This document shows, piece by piece, positions 16,273-24,363 of a stretch of DNA of 39,981 nucleotides. Numbering within the stretch: the stretch's first letter is position 1; every line of letters begins with the position of its first letter. Location: positions 1 to 39,981 of the forward strand of contig JACMIU010000073.1 in the NCBI GenBank assembly GCA_014380985.1, in the 5' to 3' direction. This DNA comes from Armatimonadota bacterium. Its GTDB lineage: Bacteria; Armatimonadota; Armatimonadia; Armatimonadales; Armatimonadaceae. Position numbers and translations under genes: made by a program. Under the pieces are notes generated by a model. That model was not told where the DNA came from. It made no database searches and saw only the letters and a program-made list of their open reading frames with translations.

Positions 16273-17217
16273 ATGAACAGAATCGCCGTTGGCGCACTCA
16301 CCGTTGCGCTCTTAGCCTCGCTCGCCGCGAACGCTCTGCTATACACGCGCTACTCCGCGAGCCGTCCGCTTCTCACGATGGGCGACACCGTGGTAACGCG
16401 CAAGGATTACCGCGACGCCCTTGATACGCAGCACGGCAAGACAGTGCTACGCAAACTCGTGCTTTCCCGGTTGGTCGAGCGCGAAGCCCGCAAAGCGGGT
16501 GTGCTACCCACGACCGTGCAGGTAGACGAACGCTTGAAAAAGTTAGAAAGCACCGCGCCTGCCGTAGTACGGGCGGCACAAGCGGATGCGGCGCGTCTGT
16601 ACACTTTGCGTACCGACGTGTTCAACGACCTTGCGCTGGACGCATTGCGGATGCGCGAAGTAAGCGTGAGCGACGCGCAGGTTGCTGACTACTATGCGAA
16701 AAACCGCGCCCAGTTTGTGCGCCCGATGCAGGTGGATACCACGGCGGTGATGACGGCGACCGAGAGCGATGCCGCGACCGCCGCGACGCTTCTGAAGCAG
16801 GATATGAAGCCACATATCATCGCCCGACAGCCACGCATGAACGTGGTCGGTATACGCGGTTTTCAACCGGACTTTAGCAAACTCGCCCCTGCCGACGCGA
16901 CGCGACTGGAAGGCGCGATGCGAAACACCAAGCCGGGTCAGGTAACCACCGTGCTACTACAAGGCAACTTTCTGGTGTTCCGGGTGCGCCGACAACAGGG
17001 TACGCAAGTGCTAACGCTTGCGGCGGCGCGAGACGAAGTGAAACGGCAGGCGACGCTCGCGCAAGCCCCCTCACAACAAGAGTATCTCGTCCGTCTGTAT
17101 CAGGAATCTCACCCGGTATTCGAGGCAAACCAGTATGCCGAGTACTTCCGCGAGTTCGAGGAAGCGCGTGTCGCTCCGGCGAAGCCAGTGGCAACAAGGC
17201 AGACCGCGTCGCGCTAA
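16273..17217 (+). CDS. EpsD/SurA-like peptidyl-prolyl isomerase-type foldase
   Basis: 314 residues. A membrane anchor or uncleaved signal (AVGALTVALLASLAANALLY, residues 5-24) is followed by a SurA_N-like helical part (VVTRKDYRDALDTQHGKTVL, LVERE, VDERLKKLE). A PPIC-like region runs from about 150 to 265 (VSDAQVADYYAKNRAQFVRP, then KPGQVTTVLLQGNFLVFRVR). Such foldases accompany exosortase-type EPS loci (the EpsD family) and help fold secreted or outer-membrane partners. The rotamase core is weakly conserved, so enzymatic activity is uncertain. It is the last gene before the 258-base leader of the PEP-CTERM gene. Alternative: a general PrsA-like chaperone. Confidence 0.75.
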   Translation: MNRIAVGALTVALLASLAANALLYTRYSASRPLLTMGDTVVTRKDYRDALDTQHGKTVLRKLVLSRLVEREARKAGVLPTTVQVDERLKKLESTAPAVVRAAQADAARLYTLRTDVFNDLALDALRMREVSVSDAQVADYYAKNRAQFVRPMQVDTTAVMTATESDAATAATLLKQDMKPHIIARQPRMNVVGIRGFQPDFSKLAPADATRLEGAMRNTKPGQVTTVLLQGNFLVFRVRRQQGTQVLTLAAARDEVKRQATLAQAPSQQEYLVRLYQESHPVFEANQYAEYFREFEEARVAPAKPVATRQTASR

Positions 17218-17237
17218 AACCGCTGCTGCTCCGTGCG

Positions 17238-17255
17238 CTCTATCGAAAGGTAGAG
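17238..17255. promoter_or_regulatory. EPS palindrome, copy B (before the PEP-CTERM/exosortase unit)
   Basis: CTCTATCGAAAGGTAGAG has 7-bp arms with one mismatch around GAAA. It shares TCTATCGAAAG exactly with copy C (31702-31719), and with copy A (11265-11287) at all but one position. It lies 41 bases upstream of the extended -10 at 17296-17304. Confidence 0.58.
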
Positions 17256-17295
17256 AGGAACCTCTTTATAAAAGCCCTGATGAAAAAGGCTACCT

Positions 17296-17304
17296 TGCTA
17301 TAAG
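17296..17304 (+). promoter_or_regulatory. Extended -10 promoter for the PEP-CTERM/exosortase unit
   Basis: TGC-TATAAG is an extended -10 element with no convincing -35 hexamer. The predicted start is near 17311 and would leave a 165-base leader. The palindrome 17238-17255 sits about 56-73 bases upstream of that start, consistent with activation. Confidence 0.42.
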
Positions 17305-17310
17305 ATTAGA

Positions 17311-17451
17311 GAGAACGAGCGTTATATCGTTCTCGCGGAGCAAACGTGCAATCACCATCTGCGCGGGAGGAGAAGCGACATACCGCCTTCCTCCCGCCAC
17401 CACTTTTCCGCGAATAGGCGCGGACTTGACCGGTGCTATAAAGTCAGCACC
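17311..17451 (+). other. Structured leader with three hairpins before the PEP-CTERM gene
   Basis: Three inverted repeats follow one another: GAGAACGA/TCGTTCTC (17311-17334, loop 8), GCGGGAGGA/TCCTCCCGC (17363-17397, loop 17) and GGTGCT/AGCACC (17432-17451, loop 8). None has a direct U-run. They lie between the inferred transcript start and the start codon at 17476, so they may stabilise or regulate the mRNA of an abundant secreted protein. Confidence 0.45.
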
Positions 17452-17475
17452 AATGTATTGTAAAGGATAAACATT

Positions 17476-18123
17476 ATGTCCAATAAAATCAACCTCGGTC
17501 TCGTCTCCGCGCTCGGCATCGCCCTGCTCGGCTTCGGAACCACCGCCGCCCATGCCGACATCGTACCCGGTGTTGGATCGCCCACCGTGGCAGCAAGCGG
17601 AACCGGCACCTTTCTGTTCACCTACGAAATCTTCGTAACCAACACGCAACAAGTCAACACGGGCGACTTTTTCGTGATCTATGATTTCGCAGGTTTCGTA
17701 GCGGTGGACTCGGCTCCGGGAGCATACTCGTTTACCAACCAGTTGCTTGGTCCGAACCCCGTGCTTAGCTCGCAAGGTGGTGTTATTGCAACGGATAGCG
17801 CGACGCTTCAAAACGTCACGTTCACCTACACCGGTGGAGCCACGATCTTCGGGGGACCGACTTCGCTCGGATTCTTCACGATTGAGTCCATCTTCGGCAC
17901 CGCCTCGACCACGACGGCGTTTGTCGGAGCCGGAACCGACCAAGAAACGGGTTTGCAAAACGCGAACATCACCAACGTGTTGACGCCGACCGCAAGCGCG
18001 ATTCCCGAACCGGGTGAGTGGGCGTTCGCCGGATTCGCCGGTATGAGCGTTCTCGGACTTGTCGTTCGCGCTCGCAAAAACAAAATGTCCGGTGTTAAAA
18101 CCACCGGCGTTGCAACCGCATAA
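17476..18123 (+). CDS. PEP-CTERM sorting-domain protein
   Basis: 215 residues. A signal peptide (LGLVSALGIALLGFGTTAAH, cleavage after HADI or near it) leads a Ser/Thr/Gly-rich beta-type body without cysteines. The C-terminal sorting signal is complete: IPEPGEWAFAGFAGMSVLGL (Pro-Glu-Pro motif and hydrophobic stretch) with basic RARKNK after it. Exosortases recognise this tag and process the protein at the inner membrane; many such proteins become glycosylated matrix components (family knowledge). The exosortase follows directly. Its TAA at 18121 is in the same frame as the exosortase frame. AAAGGA lies 7 bases before the start. Confidence 0.92.
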   Translation: MSNKINLGLVSALGIALLGFGTTAAHADIVPGVGSPTVAASGTGTFLFTYEIFVTNTQQVNTGDFFVIYDFAGFVAVDSAPGAYSFTNQLLGPNPVLSSQGGVIATDSATLQNVTFTYTGGATIFGGPTSLGFFTIESIFGTASTTTAFVGAGTDQETGLQNANITNVLTPTASAIPEPGEWAFAGFAGMSVLGLVVRARKNKMSGVKTTGVATA

Positions 18124-18291
18124 GGAGCCATTGCCATTACCGCCAAAGAAAATATAACGCTTGACACCCGCGACCTCAGGGAAGATGCCGAAACGGCAAA
18201 CACGTTCCCCCCGCCCTTCCAAGGCACATTAGCGGCGAAACAGGCAGACCTATCGAACGGAGTTGCCGCAAGCGCGATAACCCCGCTCACT
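18124..18291 (+). other. Open in-frame stretch between PEP-CTERM stop and first standard exosortase start
   Basis: The 56 codons from 18124 to 18291 contain no stop and continue in frame into the exosortase, and also share the frame of the preceding PEP-CTERM gene. They contain no ATG, GTG, TTG or CTG. The only good ribosome site (AAGGAG, 18122-18127) is 8 bases before an ATT at 18136 and 2 bases before an ATT at 18130. The translated sequence would begin ITAKENITLDTRDLREDAET. The exosortase may start at ATT (as infC does), or translation may use TTG 18292, GTG 18298 or ATG 18301 without a clear ribosome site. Confidence 0.5.
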
Positions 18292-19116
18292 TTGGCGGTG
18301 ATGGCGGGCGCGGTGACATTGTTCGTCGCGCTCACTTTGCCCCTTCTCTCGTGGTGGTACTGGGAATACACCAAGCCCGACACCTACTACGGCTACGCTT
18401 TGTTTGTGCCGGTTCTCGCCGGGGTCATGCTCTGGCACAAGCGCGGCGACCTTCGCAAAACGCCGATTCGCGTTTTCAACCCCGCCTTGCTTCTTTTGAT
18501 CGCGTCGCTCACCCTGTTCGTTGTAGCGAGCAAGACCGATATGCAGGCGGTAATGTCCACCACCTTTTTGCTGTCGCTGATCTTCAGCATCTGGTTTGTA
18601 GCCGGCACGGCGTTTGTTCGTGCGGCGGGCTTTCCGCTCCTTTTTCTGTTTCTGATGGCTCCCCTGCCGGGCCCCCTTCTGAACGACGCGACGCTGGGAT
18701 TGCAACGCCTTTCTACGTCGGGCGCGGCTGTGATGCTCAAACTTATCGGGTTCGCGCCGCAGGTGCAGGGCAATGTCCTGAATCTGGGCAACTTCGTGAT
18801 GGAAGTGGACGTGCCTTGTTCCGGGTTCAAACTACTGCTTTGCTTGCTGACTTTCGGCGCGGCGTTCGCCTATCTGTCGGACACGACGCGGGTGCGCCAA
18901 TTCGCCTTGTTTGCCGCCGTGTTGCCGCTTAGCCTCGCGCTCAATGCGATTCGTATCACGCTCTTTGGTGTGGTTGGCGAGTGTTTGGGTGCGTCCGCCG
19001 CACACGCTTTCCACGATTGGAGCGGTTTTATCATGCTCGGACTGTGTATGGCTGCCCTGTTCGGCTTAGCGAAAGGACTCGGATGCAAAAACTTCGCCGG
19101 TCTGCCCTTGTTTTAG
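18292..19116 (+). CDS. Exosortase (PEP-CTERM transpeptidase-like protease)
   Basis: 274 residues from TTG 18292 (possible N-terminal extension to 18136, giving 326). A multi-pass inner-membrane protein of the EpsH family. The catalytic triad is present: Cys176 in VPCSGFKLL, Arg221 in NAIRITLFG and His241 in AFHDWSGF. The N-terminal TYYGYALFVPVLAGVMLW matches the usual family block (SHGFLVPPISLWLLW-like). About eight hydrophobic helices are visible. It cleaves the PEP-CTERM tag and may join the substrate to another molecule. The PEP-CTERM substrate is upstream and the EpsI-like gene overlaps its 3' end by 34 bases, the standard arrangement of EPS exosortase loci. Start choice is discussed at 18124-18291. 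Confidence 0.92.
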   Translation: MAVMAGAVTLFVALTLPLLSWWYWEYTKPDTYYGYALFVPVLAGVMLWHKRGDLRKTPIRVFNPALLLLIASLTLFVVASKTDMQAVMSTTFLLSLIFSIWFVAGTAFVRAAGFPLLFLFLMAPLPGPLLNDATLGLQRLSTSGAAVMLKLIGFAPQVQGNVLNLGNFVMEVDVPCSGFKLLLCLLTFGAAFAYLSDTTRVRQFALFAAVLPLSLALNAIRITLFGVVGECLGASAAHAFHDWSGFIMLGLCMAALFGLAKGLGCKNFAGLPLF

Positions 19117-19760
19117 TCGGTGTTTTCGCTGCGACGCTCGCCGCGTCCGCCGCGTGGAATCCGCCGCCGCCCGCGCCCTTTGTGCCGATTGGCGAATCGG
19201 CGGTGCCGCGGGAACTCGTCGGTTATGCCGCTCCTGTCGATGGACAAAGCCCCGTGAGCGAGCAGGTTCGCACCGTGCTATCGTCCGCGAGTATCATCGC
19301 CCGTACCTACCTGCCCGCCGAACCTACCTCCGGCTCTTCCCCGGTCGAGTTTATTTTGATTGGCGGAACCGACCGCAGTGCCTTGCACGATCCGCGCTCC
19401 TGTTTAATCGGTTCGGGCTGGACGATTGAGAGCGACGCGGCAACCACGCTCCCCGGCGCGGTTCCGGCGCGGCGGTGTCGCATCGTCAACAATACCCTGC
19501 CCGAACGACCCGGCTACGAAATGGTTTATCTATATGTCGTGGACGGCGCGGTGATTGAGAGCGTCACGCAGATTCGCGCCCGTATGCTGGTCAGTGCTGT
19601 GTTGGGCAGAAAAAATACCCCGGTTTACTTTCTGCGCTTTATGCGCCCTATCACCGATGAGGAAACCGGCACGGACGGGGAACTTATGCGGTTCGCCGGG
19701 GCGATGTGGTACGAACTTGCCCTGACAAATCCAGCAGAAAAAATCGTCCGCGTACCGTAA
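19083..19760 (+). CDS. EpsI-like exosortase-associated protein (DUF3485)
   Basis: 225 residues from ATG 19083, overlapping the exosortase end. A signal or anchor segment (SALVLVGVFAATLAASAAW, residues 7-25) is followed by the DUF3485 region. The conserved core HDPRSCLIGSGWTIESD corresponds to the family's R-x-P-x-x-C...GW block. Later conserved parts are MVYLYVVDG and TPVYFLRFMRPI. EpsI proteins travel with exosortases and are sometimes fused to them; their biochemical role is not established. It ends the operon: the last codons form one arm of a strong bidirectional terminator. Confidence 0.88.
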   Translation: MQKLRRSALVLVGVFAATLAASAAWNPPPPAPFVPIGESAVPRELVGYAAPVDGQSPVSEQVRTVLSSASIIARTYLPAEPTSGSSPVEFILIGGTDRSALHDPRSCLIGSGWTIESDAATTLPGAVPARRCRIVNNTLPERPGYEMVYLYVVDGAVIESVTQIRARMLVSAVLGRKNTPVYFLRFMRPITDEETGTDGELMRFAGAMWYELALTNPAEKIVRVP

Positions 19761-19776
19761 AGACACGCGGACGATT
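19742..19776 (-). terminator. Strong hairpin terminator between convergent operons (12-bp stem)
   Basis: AATCGTCCGCGT (19742-19753) pairs perfectly with ACGCGGACGATT (19765-19776) around an 11-base loop. On the minus strand the stem runs straight into six T residues, a textbook intrinsic terminator for the PA14 gene ending at 19793. On the plus strand it is followed by GATTTTG and can serve the EPS operon less efficiently. The left arm lies inside the last EpsI codons. Confidence 0.78.
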
Positions 19777-19792
19777 GATTTTGCGAAACCCT

Positions 19793-22531
19793 CTATGGAA
19801 TCACCGGGAACGAGTTTAGCACCTCGAATCCCATGTTGTCCCAGTGCCGCTCGTCCGCGAACGGGCGATGATTGACCCAGTACGAATCGCCGGTTGGGTA
19901 GGCGATTGCTTCGCTTCGCTCCAAGCCGGTGTGATACACCTGATGCAGGAAATAGACTTTGGCGCGGGTGAATGGCAGAGTAACGCCGCCGGGGAATATC
20001 TTGTCCTTGACCAGTTTGCCTTCCTCCATGATCAGGAAGCGGTTGCGCGATAGGTATAAATCAAAGCGATGCCGCTTGTCAAGGTCTGCCGGAGAGCCGT
20101 TGAACGCCGGTAGGTCGCTCCAAACGATGTGGCGGCGTGACGGCGGTCCGAAACTGTCGGGCCCCACGCCGTTCGCTTGCTCAAAAAGCGGAACCGTGAT
20201 CAGTTTGCCCGCCGCGTCCTTGCCACGCACGATTTTACCGGTGTGTACATCTTTGAGTATCTGCCACAGAAACACCTGCCCGGACACGGTGGGAAGCAAG
20301 TTCTTCCCCTCAAAACCGTTGCCCGGATGCAGCAGGGTATCGTCTTCCCCGGCAATCAGAACATCGCACCAGCGGCGACCGCTAAAGTGTGCGTCCACCT
20401 CGAACGTAACATGAAGGACCTTATTTCCCGAAAAGTTCGCCACTGCGTTCGGCTCCATCACGAGCGAGGCATACGCCGTGTGTAGGGGACTACTCACGCC
20501 GGGGGTTCCACCGTCGTAAAGCGTGTCCATAAAGTGATTGCTCATCACGAAGGCACGGCTGTTTTTCTGGTCGCCGCGCACGTTATACAGCGTCCACTTA
20601 TCGTTTTTGACCGCCTGCACTTCGCCGGGATTGGCGGCAAGCATCGCAGGGGGAACCGACGCGGATACGAAAGCCTTGCTGTTTCGGAAGGTGTCGAAGA
20701 ACGCTTGCGCTCCGTGCAGTGTACGGGCGACCGGCGTCACCGTGGTAGGAGCCGACGACGCCAGCACGACCGGAATGTTCGACGGATCGCCCAAACCGTT
20801 GATCGCCATGCTGATATGTCCCTCGTGACCGACCGCACCGGGTCCCATCATGCCGTCCATCTTCTGAAACGGCCCCCACTTGTCCACCGCCTCCACTACT
20901 AACACGGCGGGAGTGCCGGGGGTCAGACCGTTCATTTCCGCGCTTAAGCCGCCGCCGCTATACTTATACGTGCCGGGCGTCGCCATATTGTAAACGCGGT
21001 AGTCAACCGCGCCGGGAACCGCGTCAAAGTACAGTATTACACTGTCATCATTTGGCACGACGCGCTTGATGATAACCTTTCCACCAGTAATCGGGGCGGC
21101 GGACACGCGCACCGTGACGGGAGCGGAACGCGCCCCCTCTGCCGCCACTTGAAACGGAAGATTGACCCCCGCGACCGTGTAGGTGGCGGTGTCACCGACC
21201 CGCACGGCGTTATCAAGCCATGTTTGCCCCCAAAGGTCGCGGGCAACCTTCACGCCGTTTTTATACACATCGAACGTGTAGGCGTTCGAGCCGCCCTGCC
21301 ACGCTAAAGAAACCCGTGGCGAACCGGCATTCCACTGCGTCGCGGCGGTAAGTGTATGCGGCGCGAGCGGCAGACGCGGCACCCAATTCGGCGGGCTGGA
21401 AGGGTTTAATCCTCCCTGTGCGCCCACGGTGTTGCTCGGAAGCGTTTCTGCGCCGCCAGCGTCCACAGCGGTCACGGTATAGGTCATACCCTTGACATAC
21501 TTGCTGGCGGGAACGGTGTATGTCGGGCGGGTCACGCCGGTTCCGATTAATGTGTCGTACTGGTAGATGTTGTAGGATGCCGCGCCGGTGACTGCGTCCC
21601 ATGTCAGGGCATCGGAAGGAGCGTTCGCGCCTGCGTCCCAGATTCCCGCGATGCGCAGGTTGTTAGGAGCCGTTTTTCCCGTTGACGCGACCGGGGCGAA
21701 AGGTGCGGTTCCCTGTGCCGGTGCGCTTTTCGGACTTTCGCGCCCGTCTGCGGCGACGCCGGTAACCCGGTAAATATAAGTTTGCCCCGATAGGACGGAC
21801 ATATCTTCCCAGTTGGTCGTGGTAACGCCGGTTTTGATGCGAACCTCGTCACGGTATACGTTGAACTTCGTCAAAGGGACGCCGGTCGTCGGACGCGCCC
21901 AAGAAAGCGCGATATGCGCCATCGCCTGCCCGTTGCAACAAGAGTTGCTCCACGCGCCGAGCGCGGTGAGGTTCACTGGAGCGGTGGGAGCCGACGTATC
22001 GGTGGTGACGGGAACGGAAAACAGGCGATTACTCGGAACTACTTGCCGACTTTGACCGGGATATTGCCAGAACAACCGGGCGATGGCGTCGCCAGTGTAT
22101 TCGCGGTATTCGATGCGAATATCGTAGCGGCGTCCGGCTTGCAATGTGATGGAGCGACCGAAAAATACAATCTCATACTGGTTTTGTGGAATGTCTAACA
22201 ACAGTTGGTTGTCTACATAAACACGCACAATATCATCCACGCGAGTGGAGAACGTATACGTGCCGCTTACCGGTGCTTCGATCTGTCCCGACCACTTCAC
22301 GCGGAAATTATCCGCCGCGATGCCGGGTGCGGGGGACTGGCTTCCCCATGTGAAATCAATCGCGGGGTCGGTACGCCGCACGGTGGTCGTACCGGAGGAA
22401 TACTCGCCGAGTAATCCGTTCACCATGCCACTTTGGGCAAAACTATTGCTTGAAAAACATACCATGATTGCATTGATAGCAACCAAACTAATTAGGGAAG
22501 CGGGACGCTTGGGGCAAACTGTCCATCGCAT
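19793..22531 (-). CDS. Secreted PA14 and fibronectin type III multidomain protein
   Basis: 912 residues. The signal peptide includes LISLVAINAIMVCFSSNSFA. A PA14 domain follows (about 38-150: NGLLGEYSSGTTTV, FRVKWSGQIEAPVSGTYTFS, VRVYVDNQLLLD, YDIRIEYREYTGDAIARLFW), typical of carbohydrate-binding modules. Three or four fibronectin type III-like units span about 165-560 (for example LTKFNVYRDEVRIKTGVTTT and TYIYRVTGVAADGRESP). The last 330 residues form an unassigned domain with Trp/His-rich stretches (FEVDAHFSGRRWCDVLIAGE, HRPFADERHWDNMGFEVL). No PEP-CTERM or other anchor is seen. Position at the end of the export operon, behind its own palindrome (22632-22650), suggests an EPS-binding or EPS-modifying secreted protein. 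Enzymatic function is unproven. Confidence 0.82.
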   Translation of the reverse strand: MRWTVCPKRPASLISLVAINAIMVCFSSNSFAQSGMVNGLLGEYSSGTTTVRRTDPAIDFTWGSQSPAPGIAADNFRVKWSGQIEAPVSGTYTFSTRVDDIVRVYVDNQLLLDIPQNQYEIVFFGRSITLQAGRRYDIRIEYREYTGDAIARLFWQYPGQSRQVVPSNRLFSVPVTTDTSAPTAPVNLTALGAWSNSCCNGQAMAHIALSWARPTTGVPLTKFNVYRDEVRIKTGVTTTNWEDMSVLSGQTYIYRVTGVAADGRESPKSAPAQGTAPFAPVASTGKTAPNNLRIAGIWDAGANAPSDALTWDAVTGAASYNIYQYDTLIGTGVTRPTYTVPASKYVKGMTYTVTAVDAGGAETLPSNTVGAQGGLNPSSPPNWVPRLPLAPHTLTAATQWNAGSPRVSLAWQGGSNAYTFDVYKNGVKVARDLWGQTWLDNAVRVGDTATYTVAGVNLPFQVAAEGARSAPVTVRVSAAPITGGKVIIKRVVPNDDSVILYFDAVPGAVDYRVYNMATPGTYKYSGGGLSAEMNGLTPGTPAVLVVEAVDKWGPFQKMDGMMGPGAVGHEGHISMAINGLGDPSNIPVVLASSAPTTVTPVARTLHGAQAFFDTFRNSKAFVSASVPPAMLAANPGEVQAVKNDKWTLYNVRGDQKNSRAFVMSNHFMDTLYDGGTPGVSSPLHTAYASLVMEPNAVANFSGNKVLHVTFEVDAHFSGRRWCDVLIAGEDDTLLHPGNGFEGKNLLPTVSGQVFLWQILKDVHTGKIVRGKDAAGKLITVPLFEQANGVGPDSFGPPSRRHIVWSDLPAFNGSPADLDKRHRFDLYLSRNRFLIMEEGKLVKDKIFPGGVTLPFTRAKVYFLHQVYHTGLERSEAIAYPTGDSYWVNHRPFADERHWDNMGFEVLNSFPVIP

Positions 22532-22631
22532 AGGGGGGTAACCTTCTTGTAACAGGATTTATTCAATCAGGATGACTAACGTTTCTCAAACGCTTGTTTT
22601 TCCATGTTTGAACAAAAGGATTATCGGGTAC

Positions 22632-22650
22632 TGTAGATAGTTTCACTACA
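22632..22650. promoter_or_regulatory. EPS palindrome, weaker relative D (before the PA14 gene)
   Basis: On the minus strand TGTAGTGAAACTATCTACA has perfect 5-bp outer arms (TGTAG/CTACA) and keeps the central GAAA plus the TA positions of copies A-C. It lies 100 bases before the PA14 gene start. The match is partial, so membership is less sure than for the other three. Confidence 0.35.
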
Positions 22651-22657
22651 TCGAATT

Positions 22658-22680
22658 ACCGGGTTCTTGAAAAACCCGGT
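22658..22680. terminator. 8-bp perfect hairpin between acyltransferase and PA14 genes
   Basis: ACCGGGTT (22658-22665) and AACCCGGT (22673-22680) pair perfectly around CTTGAAA. It lies 95 bases past the acyltransferase stop on the minus strand. No U-run follows, so it may be a processing or partial termination site separating the PA14 gene. The 22681-22774 stretch also carries A5G7 (22738-22749), a slippage-prone run outside any gene. Confidence 0.4.
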
Positions 22681-22774
22681 ATAGATAAGAGTATGCAAGG
22701 CGGTACATGGCCCTCCTCAACCGAAGAAGGAGCGAAGAAAAAGGGGGGGTGGCTCTTGAATACGGCACGACAAA

Positions 22775-23356
22775 TCAGTCAGGAAGTGTGCGAATGACCC
22801 GTGCTGGAACCCCGCCGACAACTGTGTGTGGCGGCACGTTGCGGGTGACGACCGCACCCGCGCCAACTACCGCGCCGCGTCCGACCGTGATACCCGGTAA
22901 CAAAGTCACGTTCGCGCCGATCCATGCCCCGGACTCAATTTTGACCGGAGCCGGTCGGTGTCCGCCCGCACGACGGTCGGGATTGCCGATGTCATGTCCG
23001 GTGGTAATAATTACCACGTGATGCCCGACGGAAACGCAGTCGCCAATCGTTATCGGCGCGGTGGCGTCGAAATGAAGCGGGGCATTCAAGCAACATCGTT
23101 CGCCGATGGTAATACGTGCTTTAATGCCGCGCCCACAGGAAAACGTCGCCGGTCCGTGAAACACGGTTCCCTGCCCAACTTGCACGCCCAGAGCGTGATA
23201 CAGACGCGCCCGAAGGCGGCTTCCGGTTCCGGTAGGCAGAAGCCGACCGAGGATATTTGCCAGCCACAACAGTGGTGCGGCGGGCGTGGTTTCTTCGCGG
23301 GCGACATCGGCTAAATGGCGTAACTGCGCGGCGGCGGGTGCATTCGAGATAAACAT
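22775..23356 (-). CDS. Left-handed beta-helix acyltransferase (serine/maltose O-acetyltransferase-like)
   Basis: 193 residues. Hexapeptide repeats are clear from about residue 65: GVQVGQGTVFHGPATFSCGR, ARITIGERCCLNAPLHFDAT, APITIGDCVSVGHHVVIITT. The catalytic-type His lies in TTGHDIGNPDRRAG, then WIGANVTLLPGITVGRGAVV and VPPHTVVGGVPARVIRTL. The enzyme should O-acetylate (or otherwise acylate) a sugar of the EPS, a cytoplasmic reaction using acetyl-CoA. A strong ribosome site (AAAGGAGAAG) precedes ATG 23356. It lies 59 bases after the GT2 gene in the export operon. Confidence 0.92.
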   Translation of the reverse strand: MFISNAPAAAQLRHLADVAREETTPAAPLLWLANILGRLLPTGTGSRLRARLYHALGVQVGQGTVFHGPATFSCGRGIKARITIGERCCLNAPLHFDATAPITIGDCVSVGHHVVIITTGHDIGNPDRRAGGHRPAPVKIESGAWIGANVTLLPGITVGRGAVVGAGAVVTRNVPPHTVVGGVPARVIRTLPD

Positions 23357-23415
23357 GGATTCTTCTCCTTTGATGGCGAGATAGATGGCGGGAAAGCTGC
23401 TTTCCCATGAGTTGA

Positions 23416-24360
23416 TTAAGCCTTCGCTTTGACGGGCGTGTCGGCGGCGATATAGAGACGGTGCGAAATATCCACCATGTAGCCCCGACTACGCCTCAGT
23501 CCGTCGCGGAAACCTTTCAGATACGACCACTGATCGGCGGCGGCTCTGCCGCAAATCGCCCGTACCACGCCGCGCAGAAGGCTACGCACTATCTTTTTCC
23601 AGATGGTTTGCCGCGCCCACCCATCGCCGCACCGGGCGTGTTTGCTATAGAACGCCGCGTCGCCTTGACCGTAGGAGCACAGTACGTCTTTCCAGCGGTC
23701 ACGGGTGCGAAACGACTTATGTATCACGGTAAGCGTCGGCTCGGCGACGATCTTTAGCCCCGCCGTTTGTGCGCGGTAGGTGAAATCGAAGTCTTCGCCG
23801 CCTCCGAACGCCCCGCCCGCCCCCAGCACGACATCGTACTTGCCAATCACGGAAATAATCTGTTTGCGGAAAGCCATATTTGCCGCCATACCGAATATAG
23901 TGCCCTTTTTTATTTCGCGGTGCGTGTCAAAATGCAGACACGGAACCACCAAAGAGGGATCACCTACGTACTCATCGGGCATCAAGACCTGCCCGTACAG
24001 CATCATGAGTTTCGGGTCGGCGAGAAAAAGCGCGGCGATTTTCGCCACCCAATCCGTGGGAACCCAACAATCGTCGTCAGTGAAGGCGACGACTTCGCCA
24101 GTCGCTTCCGCGAGTGCTACATTGCGGGCGAATCCTAATCCGCGTGTATCGGTGCGGATATAGCGAACCGCGACGCGCCCGCCGCATTCCACTTGGCATT
24201 GTTCGACAATTTTGCGCGTGTCGTCGTTGTCGCTTTGATCCACCACTGACACGGTGAAAGAACCGTAATCGTTGGCAAGCACGCTCCGCAGGGCGTGAAT
24301 CAGTTCGTCGGCGCGGTTGCGCGTACAGATAAGTACCGAAACCAATGGGGTAAGTTGCAT
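23416..24360 (-). CDS. GT2-family glycosyltransferase
   Basis: 314 residues, GT-A fold. LVSVLICTRNRADELIHALR, then VSVVDQSDNDDTRKIVEQ, RGLGFARNVALAEATGEVVA and the metal site DDD at 95-97 (AFTDDDCWVPTDWV). GGEDFDFTYRAQTAGLKIVA supplies the ED acceptor motif. The C-terminal 90 residues are basic and helical (KKIVRSLLRGVVRAICGRAA), likely membrane-associated. It adds a further sugar to the repeat unit. The start at 24360 follows AGGAGG at good spacing, and the gene lies 3 bases after the flippase stop. Confidence 0.93.
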   Translation of the reverse strand: MQLTPLVSVLICTRNRADELIHALRSVLANDYGSFTVSVVDQSDNDDTRKIVEQCQVECGGRVAVRYIRTDTRGLGFARNVALAEATGEVVAFTDDDCWVPTDWVAKIAALFLADPKLMMLYGQVLMPDEYVGDPSLVVPCLHFDTHREIKKGTIFGMAANMAFRKQIISVIGKYDVVLGAGGAFGGGEDFDFTYRAQTAGLKIVAEPTLTVIHKSFRTRDRWKDVLCSYGQGDAAFYSKHARCGDGWARQTIWKKIVRSLLRGVVRAICGRAAADQWSYLKGFRDGLRRSRGYMVDISHRLYIAADTPVKAKA

Positions 24361-24363
24361 CGT

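Noticed and set aside
17218..17475. Sigma-54 promoter as known for some PEP-CTERM genes (TGGCAC-N5-TTGC)
   Set aside because: GGCTACCTTGC has the wrong spacing between the GG and GC; the extended -10 is the better reading.
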